A model generated the notes under the pieces. The model saw nothing but the letters and a program-made list of their open reading frames with translations. It was not told the origin of the DNA and did no database searches. The translations under genes were made by a program, and so were the position numbers. Positions 57,081 to 64,000 of a DNA stretch of 64,000 bases are shown here, piece by piece (position 1 is the first letter of the stretch; every line of letters begins with the position of its first letter). The DNA comes from Arsenophonus nilaparvatae (GTDB lineage Bacteria; Pseudomonadota; Gammaproteobacteria; Enterobacterales; Enterobacteriaceae). The DNA lies in assembly GCF_000757905.1 (NCBI RefSeq), contig NZ_JRLH01000002.1; one strand, given 5' to 3'.

Positions 57081-57770
57081 ATGGTTATGCCCTCTTTGCC
57101 CAGCTGGCACGATGTCATCGGCCTAGAAAAAGAACAAGATTACTTCCGTAACACCCTGGCTTATGTTGCCAAAGCACGTCAACATGGCACAACAATCTAT
57201 CCACCACAAAAAGATGTCTTCAACGCTTTCCGTTACACCGAACTCAGCGAAGTAAAAGTTGTGATCCTAGGACAAGATCCATACCATGGACCGAATCAAG
57301 CGCACGGACTCTCGTTTTCAGTTCGGCCAGGTATTCCTGCACCGCCTTCACTGGTTAATATGTACAAAGAACTGGCAAAAGACATTGCCGATTTCCAATA
57401 CCCCAATCATGGTTATCTCGTCAGTTGGGCACAACAAGGGGTATTATTATTAAACACGGTTTTAACCGTTGAACAAGGCAAAGCTCATTCTCACGCCCAT
57501 CTTGGCTGGGAAACATTTACGGATAAGGTTATAGCGGCAATTAATCAACACCGTACTGGCGTGGTTTTTTTATTGTGGGGATCTCATGCGCAGAAAAAAG
57601 GCCAATTTATCGATAACCAAAAACATTTTGTGCTTAAAGCGCCCCATCCTTCACCACTCTCGGCCCATAGAGGTTTCTTTGGATGCAGACATTTTTCCAA
57701 AACCAATGAAATACTCATAAAACAAGGATTAAGCCCGATAGACTGGACACCTTTCATTCCAGAACAATAA
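57081..57770 (+). CDS. ung: uracil-DNA glycosylase
   Basis: Ung removes uracil from DNA. The 229-residue protein has the E. coli length. The water-activating Asp lies in VILGQDPYHGPNQAHG and the catalytic His in APHPSPLSAHRGFFGC. AAAGGA lies before the ATG. It is divergent from grcA. Confidence 0.97.
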   Translation: MVMPSLPSWHDVIGLEKEQDYFRNTLAYVAKARQHGTTIYPPQKDVFNAFRYTELSEVKVVILGQDPYHGPNQAHGLSFSVRPGIPAPPSLVNMYKELAKDIADFQYPNHGYLVSWAQQGVLLLNTVLTVEQGKAHSHAHLGWETFTDKVIAAINQHRTGVVFLLWGSHAQKKGQFIDNQKHFVLKAPHPSPLSAHRGFFGCRHFSKTNEILIKQGLSPIDWTPFIPEQ

Positions 57771-57774
57771 ACTA

Positions 57775-57800
57775 AATGCCACCACCATATGGGTGGCATT
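57775..57800. terminator. terminator between convergent ung and grpE
   Basis: Stem AATGCCACC / GGTGGCATT with an 8-base loop, followed on the plus strand by ATTTCAGTTTATTTT. Confidence 0.75.
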
Positions 57801-57808
57801 ATTTCAGT

Positions 57809-58417
57809 TTATTTTGCTTTTGACACAATCACCATCGCCGGGCGTAGTAAGCGACCGTTTAAAGTATAGCCTTTCTGCATAACATCAATAACTTGATTAG
57901 GTTCATGTTCTTCTGAATCGATCATGGTCATGGCTTGATGCAGTTCTGGATTGAAAGCAACATTCTTCTCCGCTACCACCTTAATACCGTATTTGCCAAC
58001 AGTAGCTAAAAAAGATTTTAAAGTTAATTCAAGTCCTTCAAGCATTGACATCGATTCAGCATTTTCCCGATTAACAAGTTCGATTGCTCTTTCCAAATTA
58101 TCAATAACGGGTAACAACTCATTGGCAAACCGCTCTAGGGCAAACTTGTGTGCTTTTTCAACATCTTGCTCAGTACGGCGGCGAATATTTTCCACTTCAG
58201 CCTTAGCGCGTAGCAACGCTTCACGCTCACGTTTTTGCGCTTCAAGTAATTGCTGCTCTAATTCAGTAATGCGTGGATCAATTAATACTTCTTCAGTAGA
58301 ACTCACTGGTTGTTCGGTCTCAATTGCTTGTTCTTTTGCCTCATTTTTTTGTGATTTTTTTAATTCTTTTTGTTTAGAGGCTTGCTCATCATGCACTTTA
58401 TGATCTTTACTACTCAT
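57809..58417 (-). CDS. grpE: nucleotide exchange factor GrpE
   Basis: GrpE releases ADP from DnaK. The ATG at 58417 has GGAGA upstream and gives 202 residues (E. coli 197), starting MSSKDHKVHDEQ. A charged N-terminal region leads into a long coiled coil (EQQLLEAQKREREALLRAKA) and then the beta-sheet domain with QKGYTLNGRLLRPAMVIVSKAK. dnaK and dnaJ are not in this window. Confidence 0.95.
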   Translation of the reverse strand: MSSKDHKVHDEQASKQKELKKSQKNEAKEQAIETEQPVSSTEEVLIDPRITELEQQLLEAQKREREALLRAKAEVENIRRRTEQDVEKAHKFALERFANELLPVIDNLERAIELVNRENAESMSMLEGLELTLKSFLATVGKYGIKVVAEKNVAFNPELHQAMTMIDSEEHEPNQVIDVMQKGYTLNGRLLRPAMVIVSKAK

Positions 58418-58524
58418 GAGTATCTCCACATTCTTTTTAGCATTAATCCAGATTATTAGCTTATTATGGGGATAAAAGTTTGGGATTCAAGAGAACACAC
58501 CAACTTGATAAGAGGAAATAAACC

Positions 58525-59424
58525 ATGCTGACCGGAAAAGCAGCAAAAAAGACATTATTTGAATATATTGGTATTGTTGGTCATCCTCGACATCCTGAGG
58601 CATTGGCAACTCATGAACAACTTTATAATTGGCTTCGAGCGCAAAAATATAAAGTTATTGTTGAACGACAAATTGCTCAACAGCTTAAACTAAAAAATGC
58701 CACCATTGGTGGATTAACAGAAATTGGTAAAACAGCTGATTTAATTATTGTTGTTGGCGGTGACGGTAATATGCTCGGCGCTGCTCGTGTTCTATCACGC
58801 TATGAAAATAAAGTTATTGGCATCAATCGCGGTAACCTTGGTTTTTTAACTGATCTTGGGCCAGATAACGCGCTACAACAGCTAACAGAAGTATTGGCTG
58901 GCCATTTCTATGAAGAACAACGCTTCTTACTGGAAACTGAAATCAGCAAAAAAAATCACAAACCTCGCATGAGTACGGCAATTAATGAGGTCATTTTACA
59001 CCCCGGCAAAGTGGCTCACATGATTGAATTTGAAGTTTATATTGATGATCGCTTTGCCTTTTCTCAACGTTCCGATGGGCTAATTATTACTACACCAACT
59101 GGCTCAACCGCTTATTCACTCTCTGCCGGTGGCCCGATACTCACTCCAAATCTTGAGGCTATCGCGCTAGTCCCTATGTTCCCTCACACACTTTCATCAC
59201 GTCCATTAGTCATCAGCAGCGATAGTAGTATTAAATTAAAATTTAGACAAAAAAACATCAATTATGAAATCAGCTGTGACAGCCAAATTATTTTACCTAT
59301 CCAAGATGATGATGAAGTATTAATCAAACGAAGTAATAAAAAACTTAATCTCATCCACCCAAAAGATTATAATTATTTCAATACATTAAGTTCAAAATTA
59401 GGCTGGTCAAAGAAAACCTTTTAA
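58525..59424 (+). CDS. nadK: NAD kinase
   Basis: NadK phosphorylates NAD to NADP. The catalytic GGDGNMLGAARVL motif lies near residue 78, and the second block SDGLIITTPTGSTAYSLSAG is intact. Length 299 (E. coli 292), the excess being a short N-terminal extension before YIGIVGHPRHPEA. An AAGAGGAAA ribosome site precedes the ATG. It is divergent from grpE and is followed by recN, as in E. coli. Confidence 0.96.
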   Translation: MLTGKAAKKTLFEYIGIVGHPRHPEALATHEQLYNWLRAQKYKVIVERQIAQQLKLKNATIGGLTEIGKTADLIIVVGGDGNMLGAARVLSRYENKVIGINRGNLGFLTDLGPDNALQQLTEVLAGHFYEEQRFLLETEISKKNHKPRMSTAINEVILHPGKVAHMIEFEVYIDDRFAFSQRSDGLIITTPTGSTAYSLSAGGPILTPNLEAIALVPMFPHTLSSRPLVISSDSSIKLKFRQKNINYEISCDSQIILPIQDDDEVLIKRSNKKLNLIHPKDYNYFNTLSSKLGWSKKTF

Positions 59425-59445
59425 TTTTTATTAATTACTACTTTA

Positions 59446-59483
59446 CTGTATAAAAAACCAGTTTATACTGTATTTATTAACAG
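59446..59483 (+). promoter_or_regulatory. two LexA (SOS) boxes before recN
   Basis: Two CTG-N10-CAG operators: 59446-59461 (CTGTATAAAAAACCAG) and 59468-59483 (CTGTATTTATTAACAG), spaced 22 bases centre to centre. They lie within 65 bases of the recN start. E. coli recN is one of the genes with several LexA boxes. Confidence 0.85.
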
Positions 59484-59510
59484 TTGTGTTTTTACATACA
59501 GGAGAAGCAC

Positions 59511-61172
59511 ATGCTTATTCAATTAACCATCAATAATTTTGCCATTGTCCGCAAACTAGAAATTGATTTTCATCCTGGTATGAGTGCTATTACCGGTGAA
59601 ACAGGGGCTGGCAAATCAATTGCAATTGATGCATTAGGTTTATGTTTAGGCAACCGAGCGGATACCAATATTGTTCGCCCTGGTGCTTCTCGTACCGATA
59701 TCTGTGCCTATTTTTCTCTTACTGATACTCCTTCAGCGCAAGATTGGCTTAAAAATTATCAGTTAGATAACCATAATGAATGCTTGCTACGCAGAACCAT
59801 CACTGCTGATGGACGATCACGTGGTTTTATTAATGGCACAGCGGTTCCCTTATCACAATTGCGCGAACTAGGGACGTTACTTATTCAAATACATGGCCAG
59901 CACGCTCACCAATTATTATTAGATAATCAGCATCAAAAATTTCTGTTGGATACTTACGCTAACCAAACCACTCTCTTGGCTGAAATGAAATCGGCCTGGA
60001 AAAATTGGCATCAAAGTTGCCAAGAACTAACGAAATTTCAACAACAAGCAACTGAACGCCTGTCGCGCCAACAACTTATTGAATATCATCTTAAAGAATT
60101 GGGTGAATTGATACCACAAGCTGATGAATATCAAAAATTAGAGCAAGAGTATAAACAGCTAGCAAATCGTGAACAATTTCTTTCCTTGAGTCAAAATGCA
60201 TTACAAATTCTTAATGACAATGAGGAACAAAATATTATCAGTATGCTAAATCATGCAAAGCAAGAAATTAATGAGCTTGCTTCTGTTAGTAATCAATTCA
60301 GTCATTTACTTGATATGCTTGAAGAGGCATCGATCCAAATTAATGAAGTGAGTAATGAATTGCGTCATTATGGTGATCGAACAGAACTAGATCCTAGCCA
60401 ACTATTCGAATTAGAACAACGCATCGCGAAATATGTCAACTTAGCCCGTAAACATCGGGTTGCGCCCGAATTATTGTTTGAATTACACCAACAACTACTG
60501 GCAGAACAAGAAAAACTAAATCAGCAGCAAGATGATTGTGACCACTTAACAAGTCAGGTCGAAGTTCAACATCAATATGCATTAGAAATAGCCGGCAAAC
60601 TCCACCAAATACGGCAACAATATGCCAGTGAATTAAGTCAATTAATCACCAACAGTATGCACCAACTTTCAATGCCTCATGGCTATTTTACGGTTGATGT
60701 AAATTTTAATCCTGAACATTTACAAATTGATGGAGCAAGCCAAGTCGAGTTCAACGTGACAACCAATCCTGGACAACCACATCAAGCATTAATAAAAATT
60801 GCTTCAGGTGGAGAACTATCACGCATCGCGCTGGCCATACAAGTCATTACAGCCCAAAAAATGGATACTCCCGCACTTATTTTTGATGAAGTTGATGTGG
60901 GTATTAGCGGTGCTACCGCCGCGGTGGTTGGAAAATTGTTACGTGAATTAGGCAATTCAACTCAAGTTATGTGTGTTACCCATTTACCTCAAGTTGCAGC
61001 CTGTGGACATCACCATTTTTATGTGAGTAAACAGACCAATGGCTGTGAAACAGAAACACAAATGCAATTATTAGATAAAAAAACTCGCTTACAAGAAATC
61101 GCCCGTTTACTGGGTGGTAGTGAAGTAACAAAAAACATCCTGGCTAGCGCAAAAGATCTACTTGCTGCTTAA
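59511..61172 (+). CDS. recN: DNA repair protein RecN
   Basis: RecN is an SMC-like ATPase used in double-strand break repair. The ATG at 59511 with GGAGAA upstream gives 553 residues, the E. coli length, beginning MLIQLTINNFAIVRKLEI. Walker A is GETGAGKSIAIDALGL near residue 30; a long coiled coil occupies the middle; the signature ASGGELSRIALAIQV and Walker B ALIFDEVDVGISG are near the C-terminus. Confidence 0.97.
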   Translation: MLIQLTINNFAIVRKLEIDFHPGMSAITGETGAGKSIAIDALGLCLGNRADTNIVRPGASRTDICAYFSLTDTPSAQDWLKNYQLDNHNECLLRRTITADGRSRGFINGTAVPLSQLRELGTLLIQIHGQHAHQLLLDNQHQKFLLDTYANQTTLLAEMKSAWKNWHQSCQELTKFQQQATERLSRQQLIEYHLKELGELIPQADEYQKLEQEYKQLANREQFLSLSQNALQILNDNEEQNIISMLNHAKQEINELASVSNQFSHLLDMLEEASIQINEVSNELRHYGDRTELDPSQLFELEQRIAKYVNLARKHRVAPELLFELHQQLLAEQEKLNQQQDDCDHLTSQVEVQHQYALEIAGKLHQIRQQYASELSQLITNSMHQLSMPHGYFTVDVNFNPEHLQIDGASQVEFNVTTNPGQPHQALIKIASGGELSRIALAIQVITAQKMDTPALIFDEVDVGISGATAAVVGKLLRELGNSTQVMCVTHLPQVAACGHHHFYVSKQTNGCETETQMQLLDKKTRLQEIARLLGGSEVTKNILASAKDLLAA

Positions 61173-61279
61173 AAACATCCTCAACTTTATTGTATAGTAT
61201 AGGTCATAGAAAAATGAGGAAAGGTTTTCAATTTCATCAATGTCGATTATTATCGATATTCTGACTCTTAAAGGAATAT

Positions 61280-61645
61280 ATGACCATGCGTTGTAAACTG
61301 TTAATTGCTGCTGCTATGTCTGTTGTTGTTTTAACAGCGGGTTGTTCTATAGCAGAACGGCTTGTTTACCGTCCTGACATTAATCAAGGCAACTATCTTT
61401 CCGCCAGTGATGTTGCCAAAATCCAAAAAGGAATGACGCAACAGCAAGTAGCCTATACATTAGGAACACCAATGCTAAAGGAACCGTTTGGCCAGCAAGT
61501 TTGGTATTATATTTTCCGTCAACAGCCTGGACATGAAAAAGTTAAACAGCAAACACTAACACTCACTTTTGATCGCAATGGGATTTTAGTTGACATTAAA
61601 AATAACGATACCTTAGCAGCACAAAAAGCATCAACACTTATGTAG
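61280..61645 (+). CDS. bamE: outer membrane assembly lipoprotein BamE
   Basis: BamE (SmpA) is a small lipoprotein of the BAM complex. The lipobox LTAGC puts the lipidated Cys at residue 22. The conserved YRPDINQGNYL, GMTQQQVAYTLGTPM and VWYYIFRQQPGHE segments follow. Length 121 (E. coli 113). The start may be the ATG at 61280 or the one at 61286, which matches E. coli (MRCK); AAGGAA is upstream. BamB, its complex partner, is also in this window. Confidence 0.95.
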   Translation: MTMRCKLLIAAAMSVVVLTAGCSIAERLVYRPDINQGNYLSASDVAKIQKGMTQQQVAYTLGTPMLKEPFGQQVWYYIFRQQPGHEKVKQQTLTLTFDRNGILVDIKNNDTLAAQKASTLM

Positions 61646-61748
61646 ATGCCACATCACGTTATTGATATTTATTTAAATAAATATTAATAGACTGCCAATT
61701 AGGCGACATTTAAATTGGCGGTCAACCTATCTCATTACAAACAGGTTA

Positions 61749-62039
61749 TTAAGATTTTTGTTTGGCTTTTTCTGCCCGTTTACGACGTATCTCTTTCGGA
61801 TCAGCAAGTAATGGACGATAAATTTCAACCCGATCACCATCAGATAAGATATCGGATAATTTAGCGGGTCGACTATAAATACCGACTTTATTTTTACTCA
61901 AATCAATGTCATCTCGAAGTGACAAAATACCTGATTGCATAATTGCCTCTTCAACACTCGCACCTTCTGCTAGCTTGACGTGCAACAGAAATTGCCTATC
62001 TGGCAATGCATAAACCACCTCAATATTTATTTCAACCAC
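61749..62039 (-). CDS. rnfH: RnfH family protein
   Basis: RnfH is a small ubiquitin-like-fold protein of unclear function, here encoded with ratA as in E. coli. A GTG start at 62039 overlaps the end of ratA by eight bases, has GAGG upstream, and gives 96 residues, the E. coli length. The conserved VVYALPDRQFL and NKVGIYSRPAKLSD are present, and the tail is Lys/Arg-rich. Confidence 0.92.
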   Translation of the reverse strand: MVEINIEVVYALPDRQFLLHVKLAEGASVEEAIMQSGILSLRDDIDLSKNKVGIYSRPAKLSDILSDGDRVEIYRPLLADPKEIRRKRAEKAKQKS

Positions 62040-62466
62040 GATAAACCTCGTGAGCACGTTGAGTAAAAGCTTGCACCATATTTCCAGCCAGTTCTTTAAA
62101 AATCCGACCAAAAGCCAACTCAATCAATTTATTAGTAAATTCAAAATCAAGATATAATTCCACTTTACAGGCATTTTCATTTAAAGGTGTAAATAACCAA
62201 TTACCCATTAATTTACGAAATGGCCCTTTTACCAATTGTATTTGAATACTCTTATTATCTTGCAATATATTATGCGTAATAAAAGTTTTACTAATACCCG
62301 CTTTAGCAACCTCAACCGACGCAGTCATTTCATTATTAACATGATTCAGAACCCGACTGCCCACACAACCTGGTAAAAATTGTGGATATGAATCTACATC
62401 ATTAACTAAATTGTACATTTTCTCCGCACTATAAGGCACTAATGCAGATCGACTAATTTGCGGCAT
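62032..62466 (-). CDS. ratA: RatA, START-domain toxin/coenzyme Q-binding family
   Basis: RatA belongs to the COQ10/START family; in E. coli overproduction blocks 70S ribosome association, while homologues help coenzyme Q use. The start at 62466 gives MPQISRSALVPYSAEKMY, 144 residues (E. coli 145). The conserved VNDVDSYPQFLPGC and FEFTNKLIELAFGR are intact. Starts at 62472 or 62505 are possible. It is divergent from smpB and overlaps rnfH. It should not be read as a toxin-antitoxin pair without more evidence. Confidence 0.92.
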   Translation of the reverse strand: MPQISRSALVPYSAEKMYNLVNDVDSYPQFLPGCVGSRVLNHVNNEMTASVEVAKAGISKTFITHNILQDNKSIQIQLVKGPFRKLMGNWLFTPLNENACKVELYLDFEFTNKLIELAFGRIFKELAGNMVQAFTQRAHEVYRG

Positions 62467-62623
62467 AACCATTCTCACCAAATAAATCATAAACAATAAT
62501 AACATTGATATACACTTAAATAAAAATTCTGCACGACAACTTAGTCTAATAAATGCTCACTTAACACCAAATAATAGATCCTTACCGTGCCATTTATTTA
62601 TACATACAGTATAATCGCCAATT

Positions 62624-63106
62624 ATGACAAAGAAAAAAGCACACAAGCCCGGTTCGGCAACGATTACGTTAAATAAAAGAGCACGCCATGAATACTTCAT
62701 CAGTGAAGAAATTGAGGCGGGCTTAGCTTTGCAGGGTTGGGAAGTCAAAGCACTACGCGCAGGTAAAGCCAATATTAGCGACAGTTATGTTTTACTGAAA
62801 GAAGGTGAAGCTTATCTTTTTGGTGCAACTATTACCCCGCTAAATGTAGCCTCCTCCCATGTGGTTTGTGATCCAATGCGCACCCGAAAGTTATTGCTAA
62901 ATCAGCGTGAACTAGATTCGCTATTTGGTAAAATCAATCGCGAAGGCCACACAGCGGTAGCATTATCCCTTTACTGGAAAAATGCCTGGTGTAAAGTCAA
63001 AATTGGTGTCGCCAAGGGTAAAAAAGAGCACGACAAGCGTTCTGACATTAAAGATCGCGAATGGAAGTTAGACAAAGCGAGAATTATGAAAAACTCAGGT
63101 CGATAA
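62624..63106 (+). CDS. smpB: SsrA-binding protein SmpB
   Basis: SmpB binds tmRNA and brings it to stalled ribosomes. The 160-residue protein equals E. coli in length. Conserved parts: NKRARHEYFISEEIEAGLAL, LQGWEVKALRAGKANISDSY and the basic tail with KKEHDKRSDIKDREWKLDKA. It lies 57 bases before the tmRNA gene. Confidence 0.97.
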   Translation: MTKKKAHKPGSATITLNKRARHEYFISEEIEAGLALQGWEVKALRAGKANISDSYVLLKEGEAYLFGATITPLNVASSHVVCDPMRTRKLLLNQRELDSLFGKINREGHTAVALSLYWKNAWCKVKIGVAKGKKEHDKRSDIKDREWKLDKARIMKNSGR

Positions 63107-63142
63107 TGAGCTAAGTGCTAGCATTATTAAGTTTTTTTCTGA

Positions 63143-63148
63143 TATAAT
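63143..63148 (+). promoter_or_regulatory. -10 element of ssrA
   Basis: A perfect TATAAT lies 15 bases before the mature tmRNA 5' end, in the gap after smpB. A convincing -35 was not found. Transcription would start a few bases before the mature end, as expected for a processed precursor. Confidence 0.6.
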
Positions 63149-63163
63149 TGAAGTAATCAACTT

Positions 63164-63527
63164 GGGGCTGATTCTGGATTCGACGGGATTTGCGAAACCC
63201 AAGGTGCATGCCGAGGGGCGGTTGGCCTCGTAAAAAGCCGCAAAAAAATAGTCGCAAACGACGATAAATACGCACTGGCAGCTTAATAACCTGCGCAGAG
63301 CCCTCTCTCCCTAGCCTCCGCTCTTAGGACGGGGATCAAGAGAGGTCAAACCTAAAAGAGATCGCGTGGATGCCTAGCCTGGGGTTGAAGCGTTAAACTT
63401 AATCAGGCTAGTCTGTTAGTAGTGTGTCTGTCCACAGCTAGCTGGCGAATGTAAAGACTAGACTAAGCATGTAGTACCGAGGATGTAGAAATTTCGGACG
63501 CGGGTTCAACTCCCGCCAGCTCCACCA
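63164..63527 (+). ncRNA. ssrA: transfer-messenger RNA (tmRNA)
   Basis: tmRNA rescues stalled ribosomes in trans-translation with SmpB. The gene starts GGGGCTGATTCTGGATTCGA and ends with CCAGCTCCACCA; the two ends pair as the alanine-tRNA-like acceptor, and GGTTCAACTCCC is the T arm. The 364-nt sequence is almost identical to E. coli through the first 80 bases. The tag frame 63254-63286 starts at GCA and reads ANDDKYALAA before TAA TAA. E. coli uses ANDENYALAA, so the C-terminal degradation signal is kept and two middle residues differ. Here it is encoded with CCA and serves as a potential phage integration site. Confidence 0.97.
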
Positions 63528-63559
63528 AATTATCTTCTAAGGACATCCAAAGAAGACTG

Positions 63560-63594
63560 AAAAGCCCGCTAATTCAATGAGTTGCGGGCTTTTC
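63560..63594 (+). terminator. terminator of ssrA
   Basis: Stem AAAGCCCGC / GCGGGCTTT followed by TCTATAC, a strong GC-rich intrinsic terminator 30 bases after the tmRNA. Confidence 0.85.
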
Positions 63595-63690
63595 TATACC
63601 CTACACTGTCTAATGTAACCTAATTAAATCAAATTATCTTAGGTACTTTGATAGTTTTTGAGGTACCTAAAAAATGAAACATCAATAATA

Positions 63691-63837
63691 ACAAGACAAG
63701 CCAGACCCTTATCAGTAAAAGAAATCGAAGTAGCAAAACCCAAAGAGCGTGATTATGTTCTCAATGAATATTTAATAAGGTGGAGCGGCATGCTTATTAA
63801 AAATAACGAGAAGCGCAATTACGGTACAAAATGTTAA
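63691..63837 (+). pseudogene. N-terminal remnant of a P4-type tyrosine integrase
   Basis: A 48-codon frame without a start reads RQARPLS, then KEIEVAKPKERDYVLNEY, which resembles the common N-terminus of P4-like integrases (RQTKPLTDTEIKKAKPKEKEY). The following residues WSGMLIKNNEKRNYG do not continue the family and the frame stops at 63837. An ATG at 63674 is in another frame. The site just after ssrA is a standard target of such integrases, so this is likely the scar of a lost prophage or island. Confidence 0.6.
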
Positions 63838-64000
63838 CTCACAGCGGGAATGTCAAAATTTTCTTTATCAAAAGAAAGATTGAATTCTCCTGAATTACCA
63901 AACATGTCAGTTACTTTGACTTTTGCTTTGTTAAGCAGATCTTGCCACTGGAGTTGTTCAGTGTTATTTTCCGGAATAATAAATTTATATAAGTACATGG
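63834..64000 (-). CDS. unrecognised protein, C-terminal part at window edge
   Basis: A minus-strand frame runs in from the window edge and stops with TAA at 63836. An ATG at 63998 is possible, giving 54 residues (MYLYKFIIPENNTEQLQW at the start, DKENFDIPAVS at the end), but the frame may continue outside. I do not recognise the family. It converges on the integrase remnant and overlaps its stop codon; its position next to the ssrA site suggests accessory DNA. Confidence 0.45.
   Translation of the reverse strand, partial: MYLYKFIIPENNTEQLQWQDLLNKAKVKVTDMFGNSGEFNLSFDKENFDIPAVS

Noticed and set aside
57951..58403. A 150-codon open frame on the plus strand opposite grpE, rich in Ser and Phe.
   Set aside because: It is a mirror of the Glu/Lys/Arg-rich coiled coil of grpE on the other strand; no ribosome site and no family resemblance.
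62032..62466. ratA-rnfH as a toxin-antitoxin system.
   Set aside because: The overlap and co-direction look like a pair, but both are conserved housekeeping-type genes with this arrangement in E. coli, and the antitoxin role of RnfH is not established.

Overview
The window is a visibly AT-rich stretch of chromosome from a gammaproteobacterium of the Enterobacterales. Nearly every protein aligns by eye with its Escherichia coli counterpart, and the gene order follows the E. coli map from yfeY/hemF to smpB/ssrA while skipping many E. coli genes. AT-richness, deletions between core genes and several freshly broken genes fit a host-associated member of the Morganellaceae; an Arsenophonus-like insect symbiont is my best guess, inferred from gene content and not from a search.

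Layout. 1-2.75 kb: yfeY (cut by the window edge), ypeA, a gap where E. coli has amiA, then hemF. 2.8-12.3 kb (minus strand): der, bamB, yfgM, hisS, ispG, rodZ, a short PilF-like lipoprotein, rlmN, ndk. 12.6-20.3 kb: an SseB reduced to its C-terminal domain, pepB, and the complete isc operon iscR-S-U-A-hscB-hscA-fdx-iscX. 20.3-26.8 kb: trmJ, suhB, an hcaT-like transporter, glyA, a frameshifted hmp and glnB. 26.8-36.8 kb: a glutamine-dependent nadE, the glrK-qseG-glrR two-component cluster, a GlmY-like small RNA gene with a sigma-54 promoter and two GlrR sites, and purL broken by one in-frame stop. 37.1-42.8 kb: mltF, tadA, one intact phosphoethanolamine transferase gene and a second one with two frameshifts. 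43.2-56.3 kb: yfhL, acpS-pdxJ-recO-era-rnc-lepB-lepA, rseC-rseB-rseA-rpoE, nadB, srmB. 56.4-63.5 kb: grcA, ung, grpE, nadK, recN, bamE, rnfH, ratA, smpB and tmRNA. The last 470 bases hold an integrase remnant at the classic ssrA integration site and the end of an unrecognised gene.

Functionally the window carries envelope quality control (RpoE with RseA/B/C, BamB, BamE, YfgM, RodZ, MltF, GlrK/GlrR with GlmY), Fe-S assembly, ribosome and translation maturation (Der, Era, RNase III, LepA, SrmB, RlmN, TadA, HisS, SmpB/tmRNA), cofactor synthesis (NAD, heme, PLP, isoprenoid) and DNA repair (RecN, RecO, Ung). Recognisable regulator sites survive for IscR, PurR (purL and glyA), NsrR (hmp), LexA (recN, two boxes), RpoE (rpoE), GlrR/sigma-54 (glmY) and probably FNR (grcA).

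No CRISPR array, insertion sequence or complete prophage is present, and I see no clear unknown multigene system. The most notable observations are the single-codon break of purL just before its conserved catalytic motif, the preserved GlmY control module, the broken hmp and phosphoethanolamine transferase genes, and the domain-trimmed SseB and PilF proteins.
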